From Candidatus Marimicrobium litorale (lineage in GTDB: Bacteria > Pseudomonadota > Gammaproteobacteria > Pseudomonadales > Halieaceae): 64,000 nucleotides of DNA. The stretch is from positions 31,198 to 95,197 of the forward strand of contig NZ_SHNO01000003.1 of assembly GCF_026262645.1 (NCBI RefSeq), written 5' to 3'. Below the pieces are notes generated by a model. The model made no database searches. It worked only from the letters and a program-made list of their open reading frames with translations, and was not told the DNA's origin. Below, piece by piece: positions 60,144-64,000 of the stretch (within the stretch, counting starts at the first letter, position 1; each line of letters starts with the position of its first letter). Both the position numbers and the translations under genes were made by a program.

Positions 60144-61055
60144 ATGATATACCTTGCAAGATTGGCTACTGCGTTACTTCTTTCCTCATGTGTCGCGCTG
60201 ATTACCAGCGGCTGCAGCGACAGTAACAACGACGATAGCTTTGATCTGTCACCGGTTGATCCTCCCGCCAACCCGATCCAGCCGGCCAATGTCAGCCCGC
60301 CAGAATGGCTGTATGTACAGACGGCAGCGACGGCACAAATGACGTCCGATACCACGTTAGAAATCCCGTTCACTCGCGATGTCTTTGGCTTCACCGACAG
60401 ACCTTACCGGCAACATGCTTACTTCACGGCCTCTGAATTTGAGGCGTTCTGGAGTGAGGAAGGGGCCAATAGTTTTTCTGAAGTCCCACCCAATGCTGTA
60501 CTAACCTGGCTTGAGGGTGAGGAACCGCGTGAGGCCGAGATAACCCTTAACAGCGCGACCGTCTATGCCGATGGCACACAGGAATCCCTAGTATATGAAA
60601 TCACACTTGAAACTGAGCAAATGCCGGACGCACAAATGTCTTACGTGTCGCTCTTTGTGGATTCAAACACGGATTGCTCGTTGGGAAAGGAAAAACTCGT
60701 TATTCTTATTGCAGACGATTCTCGGTTTGAGCGCGTGATTGCCGCAAAATTTTTGAACGACAATGGAATTACTAACATTGTTGAGGCCAGTAACGGAAAT
60801 GAAGCTATTTCTCAGTTTCGCACATATAAACCCAACCTGGTTCTCATGGACATCAACATGCCGGAACTCGATGGAATTACGGCCTTGAAGGAGATTGTAC
60901 CCGAGGGGGCAAAAGTGATTATGCTAACAATGGATGGACAACAGGAGTTTATAGTGCAAGCTCTCAAGGCGGGCGCGCTAGGCTATATTGCGAAGCCCTT
61001 TAGCGAAAATCAATTAATGGAAAAGGTTAATAGCGTGCTTTGCCCGTCATCTTGA
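60144..61055 (+). CDS. Lipoprotein N-terminus fused in frame to a CheY-like receiver domain
   Basis: A single 303-aa frame. Residues 1-24 are a lipoprotein signal ending in SGC; residues 25-175 are an exported domain of unknown type (PPEWLYVQTAATAQM, FGFTDRPYRQHAYF). Residues 183-300 are a complete CheY-type receiver: ADDS acidic pair (D191, D192), phospho-acceptor D236 in LMDINMP, T262, and K284 in AKPF. An exported receiver makes no known sense, and base composition shifts to AT-rich at the junction, so it is most likely a recombination product. An internal TTG near 60679 could allow the receiver to be made alone. Confidence 0.7.
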   Translation: MIYLARLATALLLSSCVALITSGCSDSNNDDSFDLSPVDPPANPIQPANVSPPEWLYVQTAATAQMTSDTTLEIPFTRDVFGFTDRPYRQHAYFTASEFEAFWSEEGANSFSEVPPNAVLTWLEGEEPREAEITLNSATVYADGTQESLVYEITLETEQMPDAQMSYVSLFVDSNTDCSLGKEKLVILIADDSRFERVIAAKFLNDNGITNIVEASNGNEAISQFRTYKPNLVLMDINMPELDGITALKEIVPEGAKVIMLTMDGQQEFIVQALKAGALGYIAKPFSENQLMEKVNSVLCPSS

Positions 61056-61212
61056 GTGTGTTTATGACGTATAGCCAAAACCGTTGAAAGCGGTTGCGTT
61101 GATCAATCAAACCTCGCAATCCGCTACGATACCAGTGAACCCACCCGTTCCAACCAGCCCACTGTTGGTTACTGGGCATCAGTGAGCTGCATAAACCCTG
61201 AGCCTTCTCAAG

Positions 61213-61233
61213 CCCGCCTAGTGCGGGTTTTTT
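61213..61233 (+). terminator. Short rho-independent terminator
   Basis: CCCGC-CTAGT-GCGGG (61213-61227) followed by six T, about 160 bases after the chimera gene. Confidence 0.6.
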
Positions 61234-61266
61234 GATGACGAAAGAAGCCAGAGTAAGCTCGCTCGA

Positions 61267-61427
61267 CGGTACTGACAAGTTAACTCGAGGTCACGGGCTG
61301 GCGCTACACAAGTTATCCTGGTGCAGCCGGATTTGTGTCATCAAGCTCCACTTTGGGTCTTTCTGGTGGGAAATATCCGCTGGCCATTTCCACTTTTTGA
61401 ACGAAAACAAGTTAACTTGTCAGTACC
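61267..61427. repeat. MITE-like element, copy 4 (divergent interior)
   Basis: 161 bases with perfect 17-base ends GGTACTGACAAGTTAAC and GTTAACTTGTCAGTACC. The first 50 bases match copies 1-3; the interior differs but length and layout are kept, so it is a second subfamily. Confidence 0.85.
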
Positions 61428-61445
61428 GTCTTCTTTCCCCGCAAG

Positions 61446-61901
61446 TTAAACTGGCAATATCATCTTTTCCCAAACGTATTGAGTCTGGCACTCGACCCCA
61501 TCGACCAGGTAAGGTTTTGAGGTCAAACGCAAAATTCTTTCATTGAGCCTTGCCGTAGCCCCATAGAAAAAATTTCCGCCTTTAGACATTTCCACCATGT
61601 TGGGTGAAGAGCTCGTTAGTACGATATAATGTAATTCATCCCCCTTGATTAGGTACCTGCCGAAAAACGACAGGTGTGTTTTCATTGCTTCTTCATTTTC
61701 ATCTTTTGTGCCGAACCAGTCGCCATTCTTGAAGGGACTGCGATTCACCGCATTCACTTCAAACCACACCAAATCGTCAATTGTGTAAGCGAGAAAACCA
61801 ATGGCATCTTTTCCAAAAGGATATTCCACTGTACCGTCCTCGCGTTGCATTTCGCCAGACGCCATCTTGTACGTGCCGATCAAAGTTTGCTTGTTTAGCA
61901 A
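61446..61901 (-). CDS. Lipocalin-like domain protein
   Basis: About 150 aa from a TTG. LIGTYKMASGEMQREDGTVEYPFGKDAIGFLAYT matches the start of the lipocalin-like family of small beta-barrel proteins (Lipocalin_5 type), with the usual FFGRYLIKGDELHYIV middle. No ATG is available, and upstream the frame is closed near the IS6 debris, so the true 5' end may be lost. The stop lies 19 bases from MITE copy 4, and the last codons overlap a sequence resembling an IS6-type end. Ligand unknown. Confidence 0.65.
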   Translation of the reverse strand: MLNKQTLIGTYKMASGEMQREDGTVEYPFGKDAIGFLAYTIDDLVWFEVNAVNRSPFKNGDWFGTKDENEEAMKTHLSFFGRYLIKGDELHYIVLTSSSPNMVEMSKGGNFFYGATARLNERILRLTSKPYLVDGVECQTQYVWEKMILPV

Positions 61902-62021
61902 GGTTTTTGTCCACCGTCAGTGTAAATCGCAGGTTATCGATAAGGTAACTTCTCCAGTCCCTGGGAATCAAGCCGTTAGTCTCACGCAACTGCCCTACCC
62001 CATTCTCCGGACGCACTTGTC

Positions 62022-62286
62022 GGTATTGCCAAATTAACTTCAGAAGGCGATTGAAACCGTCACCCAAATCTCAAGCCACTGCCCTACTCCAAGCACCATA
62101 CGCAACTGTCCTGAGATTCCGATAGTGCTGAGCCCGAACCAGGTGCCGACCCAAATTGAACAGGTTGCTGACTGCGGCATGGGCAGTCTCGAGTCGCTGC
62201 GCGTGCTTCATGGACTTGAATCGCCGCATCCGTCGCTCTCTGATTCTGGTCGCCACGTTAGACGGCTCGGCCCTGGGTCGGAAGTT
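62022..62286 (-). pseudogene. IS6-family transposase, C-terminal remnant with terminal repeat
   Basis: Minus-strand frame 62286-62071 encodes RAEPSNVATRIRERRMRRFK and KHAQRLETAHAAVSNLFNLG, the conserved C-terminal part of IS6-family transposases. About 30 bases after the stop is an end-type sequence, GGTATTGCCAAATTAAC on the plus strand (62022-62038). The N-terminal part of a similar gene is at 62804-63008 in the same direction. Confidence 0.75.
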
Positions 62287-62453
62287 CGGTCTGGGAAACC
62301 GCTTAGCAATCTTCCACTTATTCCAACCACCCCTACCAACCCACCCAAACCAGGTTCGGCATACGTTCGGTCTCGGCTTCCCTGCCCTACCCGCCTGAAT
62401 AATTCTCTTAGCTTTCTTCGACTTACTGAGCAGGTTGGGCTCTCTCCCACCTC

Positions 62454-62799
62454 CTCATAATCGGCAGGTCGAAGGTTCGAGTCCTTCTGGGCCCACCATA
62501 TTATTGATTCTTATAGCCTTTCTATAGAATAGAGCATCCGACTTTTTGTCGGTTAGTCGAACCCTTGCCGGTGTCGCAAACAGAGCAGCTGCAAGGATTG
62601 ATGACTGGGATGTTTCCACACTCTGACAATGCCGACCCTATACCGGGCCTCTGGGATACAAAGGCCAAATTAACCCGACGCCCTCGACGCACCCGATGCG
62701 TCTCCATAGAGTTCATGGCGTTGCAGCAATTACATTGGCGTCGGGTACGTCAGGTTTGTCGGGTGTGAATCTGTTTCAGGGGGTAGCTACCCACTCTCC
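62454..62799 (+). repeat. Direct repeat copy B (tRNA 3' half plus flank)
   Basis: Ungapped match to 45285-45630. It starts at the anticodon loop of the tRNA and keeps the intact 3' half with CCA, but no 5' half precedes it, so no functional tRNA is here. It sits between the two halves of an IS6 transposase gene. Confidence 0.92.
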
Positions 62800-62803
62800 C
62801 CCT

Positions 62804-63050
62804 TGGGGTCGATTATCTTGAATGTTGATACGCCTGCGCAGAGCGGGCGGAGTTTCGGTAAACCTTCTAACCATGACCCCGCGTTCGGCCAGCAGATCTT
62901 CGACATCTCGGTGGCTGGGATTAAATCGATGGTAGAGCCAGATGGCATAGGCAATGATATCGGGTGGGGGGCGCCGAGGCGGAATCGATGACGCTTGTAA
63001 TTAGTCACCCTCCGATTCTATCAATTCAGCATAGTTAAGTGAGCGACACC
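62804..63050 (-). pseudogene. IS6-family transposase, N-terminal remnant
   Basis: From GTG 63008 the minus strand encodes TNYKRHRFR; after a frameshift in a C-rich run it continues as PDIIAYAIWLYHRFNPSHRD and VEDLLAERGVMV, typical of IS6-family N-termini. A decayed terminal repeat (GGTGTCGCTCACTTAAC on the minus strand, 63050-63034) lies upstream. The frame is lost at the edge of repeat copy B. Confidence 0.75.
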
Positions 63051-63179
63051 GTCAGGTTTCCTTACACCTTCATTATCACTGAACCCCGTAATGGCTTGTA
63101 TCACTCGCCAATCCTCTATTGGCATAGATATTGCTATTGATCACATCGACTAAACGTTATATGACAGACGATGCTGCTA

Positions 63180-64000
63180 ATGACCTCAACCACAACAACA
63201 CCACAGCGTGGCGTACTCGCCTCATTCGCATTCTTGCTTATTTCGATGCTATCGGCTCAGGCTTTCGCCTTTGATGTCGGTGGCTTGCGTTATACCGTTA
63301 CAAGTGGAACGACTGTTTCTGTGGTGTGGATTCTTCTAAGGAGTAACCCAAACAAAGACTTAGTGATTCCTGCCACTGCATCTGATGGCACAACGACCTA
63401 CAGCGTTACGACCATTGGGGGTTATGGTTTCTACTTCAAGGCCCTCACCAGCGTGACTATTCCAGACAGCGTTACGACCATTGGGGAATCTGCTTTCTAC
63501 GGCAACGCCCTCACCAGCGTGACCATTGGGAACAGCGTTACGATCATTGGGGAGGCAGCTTTCGAACGCAACGCCCTCACCAGCGTGGTTATTCCAGACC
63601 GGGTTACGACCATTGGGAAGGGGGCTTTCACTGACAACAACCTCACCAGCGTGGTTATTCCAGACCGGGTTACGAGCATTGGGAGAGCTGCTTTCAGCTT
63701 CAACGATCTCACGAGCGTGATCATTCCAGACAGCGTTACGAGCATTGGGAGAGCTGCTTTCACTGACAACAACCTCACCAGCGTGACTATTCCAGCCAGC
63801 GTTACGACCATTGGGGAGAGTGCTTTCGAAACCAACGACCTCACCAGCGTGACTATTGGAAACAGCGTTACGACCATTGGGTCCTTTGCTTTCCAAAACA
63901 ACGCCCTCACCAGCGTAGTTATTCCAGACAGCGTTAAGAGCATTGGGCAAAATGTTTTTAACAACAACGCCCTCACCAGCGCGCACTTTGGAGGCAACTT
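63180..64000 (+). CDS. BspA-type leucine-rich-repeat secreted protein, N-terminal part (runs off window)
   Basis: Open from ATG 63180 (or 63171) to the window end, at least 273 aa. Residues about 9-31 are a signal peptide (VLASFAFLLISMLSAQAFAF). After a short cap the protein is a row of 22-residue repeats of the form SVTIPDSVTTIGESAFYGNALT, the LRR_5/BspA type. Such proteins are surface or secreted adhesins in many bacteria and protists. There is no clear ribosome site. Confidence 0.85.
   Translation, partial: MTSTTTTPQRGVLASFAFLLISMLSAQAFAFDVGGLRYTVTSGTTVSVVWILLRSNPNKDLVIPATASDGTTTYSVTTIGGYGFYFKALTSVTIPDSVTTIGESAFYGNALTSVTIGNSVTIIGEAAFERNALTSVVIPDRVTTIGKGAFTDNNLTSVVIPDRVTSIGRAAFSFNDLTSVIIPDSVTSIGRAAFTDNNLTSVTIPASVTTIGESAFETNDLTSVTIGNSVTTIGSFAFQNNALTSVVIPDSVKSIGQNVFNNNALTSAHFGGN
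63450..63977 (+). repeat. Tandem 66-bp coding repeats (BspA LRR)
   Basis: Eight consecutive 66-base units within the LRR gene, starting at AGCGTGACTATTCC (63450) and at AGCGTGACCATTGG (63516) and so on, continuing to the window edge. Variation is concentrated at the codons after IG and AF. Confidence 0.9.

Larger units (their letters stand above)
45285..62453. mobile_element. 17-kb candidate genomic island at a tRNA, bounded by 346-bp direct repeats
   Basis: The interval between the two repeat copies (period 17,169 bases) starts in the anticodon loop of the tRNA. It contains transposase remnants, small inverted-repeat elements, truncated genes and a coherent catabolic-type operon, all consistent with transferred DNA. 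No integrase, relaxase or replication gene is present, so it is either a remnant or was mobilised by a neighbour in a tandem array. Because the shared segment is 346 bp, far longer than a normal att core, tandem accretion of two related islands sharing the same left end is the simplest reading. Confidence 0.6.

Noticed and set aside
45285..62453. Search for an integrase, relaxase or toxin-antitoxin pair in the island
   Set aside because: None of the frames shows tyrosine or serine recombinase, relaxase or known TA motifs; only IS fragments were found.
63450..63977. Regularly spaced repeats as a possible CRISPR array
   Set aside because: The repeats are contiguous 66-base coding units without spacers, reading as 22-residue LRRs. 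No cas genes in the window.
63360..63986. 208-codon minus-strand ORF with repeated ARNAVWNNHAGE-like units
   Set aside because: It is antisense to the LRR gene; the repeated pattern is produced by the 66-bp units. No start signal and no family.

Overview
The window is a gammaproteobacterial chromosome segment. Its core gene orders (accBC-prmA-dusB-fis-purHD, trpCDGE-rpe, lptD-surA-pdxA-rsmA-apaGH, rpsU-yqeY-dnaG-rpoD, murU-amgK next to lptD) resemble Pseudomonas and the marine Cellvibrionales/Halieaceae group. The Halieaceae placement is my inference; no rRNA or other taxonomic marker is present.

Region 1 (1-34.5 kb) is dense housekeeping DNA: the end of a dsbD-like gene, aroQ, accB, accC, prmA, dusB-fis, purH, purD, coq7, an osmC-like gene, a crp/vfr regulator, trpC-trpD-trpG and trpE, rpe, murU-amgK, lptD-surA-pdxA, rsmA-apaG-apaH, cca, folK-folB-tsaD, and the macromolecular synthesis operon ending at a perfect 19-bp terminator after rpoD. 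Two things stand out. A short ORF ahead of trpE ends in Trp-Arg-Trp and looks like a trp leader peptide. A two-gene polysaccharide-type ABC exporter sits in reverse orientation between pdxA and rsmA, splitting a normally continuous operon.

Region 2 (34.5-45.2 kb) is accessory but intact: a double-cupin ChrR-like protein, a HAD phosphatase-acyltransferase fusion, a secreted calcium-repeat/dockerin-like protein with a partner lipoprotein, rhlE, a methyltransferase, a two-helix K+ channel and a pectinacetylesterase/Notum-like lipoprotein. It ends at a tRNA with anticodon CAU.

Region 3 (45.3-62.8 kb) is bounded by two 346-bp direct repeats, 17,169 bp apart, that start exactly in the anticodon loop of that tRNA. 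This suggests an integrated or tandemly accreted island; no integrase is visible. Its core is a six-gene leftward operon (47.7-57.2 kb): a DsbA/HCCA-isomerase-like protein, two DUF3604 PHP-like predicted metallohydrolases, an SDR dehydrogenase, a DUF1254 protein and a beta-propeller-like protein. It is divergent from a DJ-1/PfpI gene and a truncated AraC-type regulator. The divergent promoter carries two identical 16-bp sites in mirror image, each ending at the -35 position of its own promoter. I read this as an activator-controlled catabolic or detoxification system of unknown substrate, and it is the best candidate for an undescribed system here.

The island margins are full of debris: four copies of an approximately 160-bp element with perfect 17-bp terminal inverted repeats similar to the ends of local IS6-like fragments, pieces of IS6 and IS91 transposases, truncated radC and araC genes, and a lipoprotein-CheY chimera.

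Region 4 (62.8-64 kb) holds IS6 debris and the start of a BspA-type leucine-rich-repeat surface protein that runs off the end.
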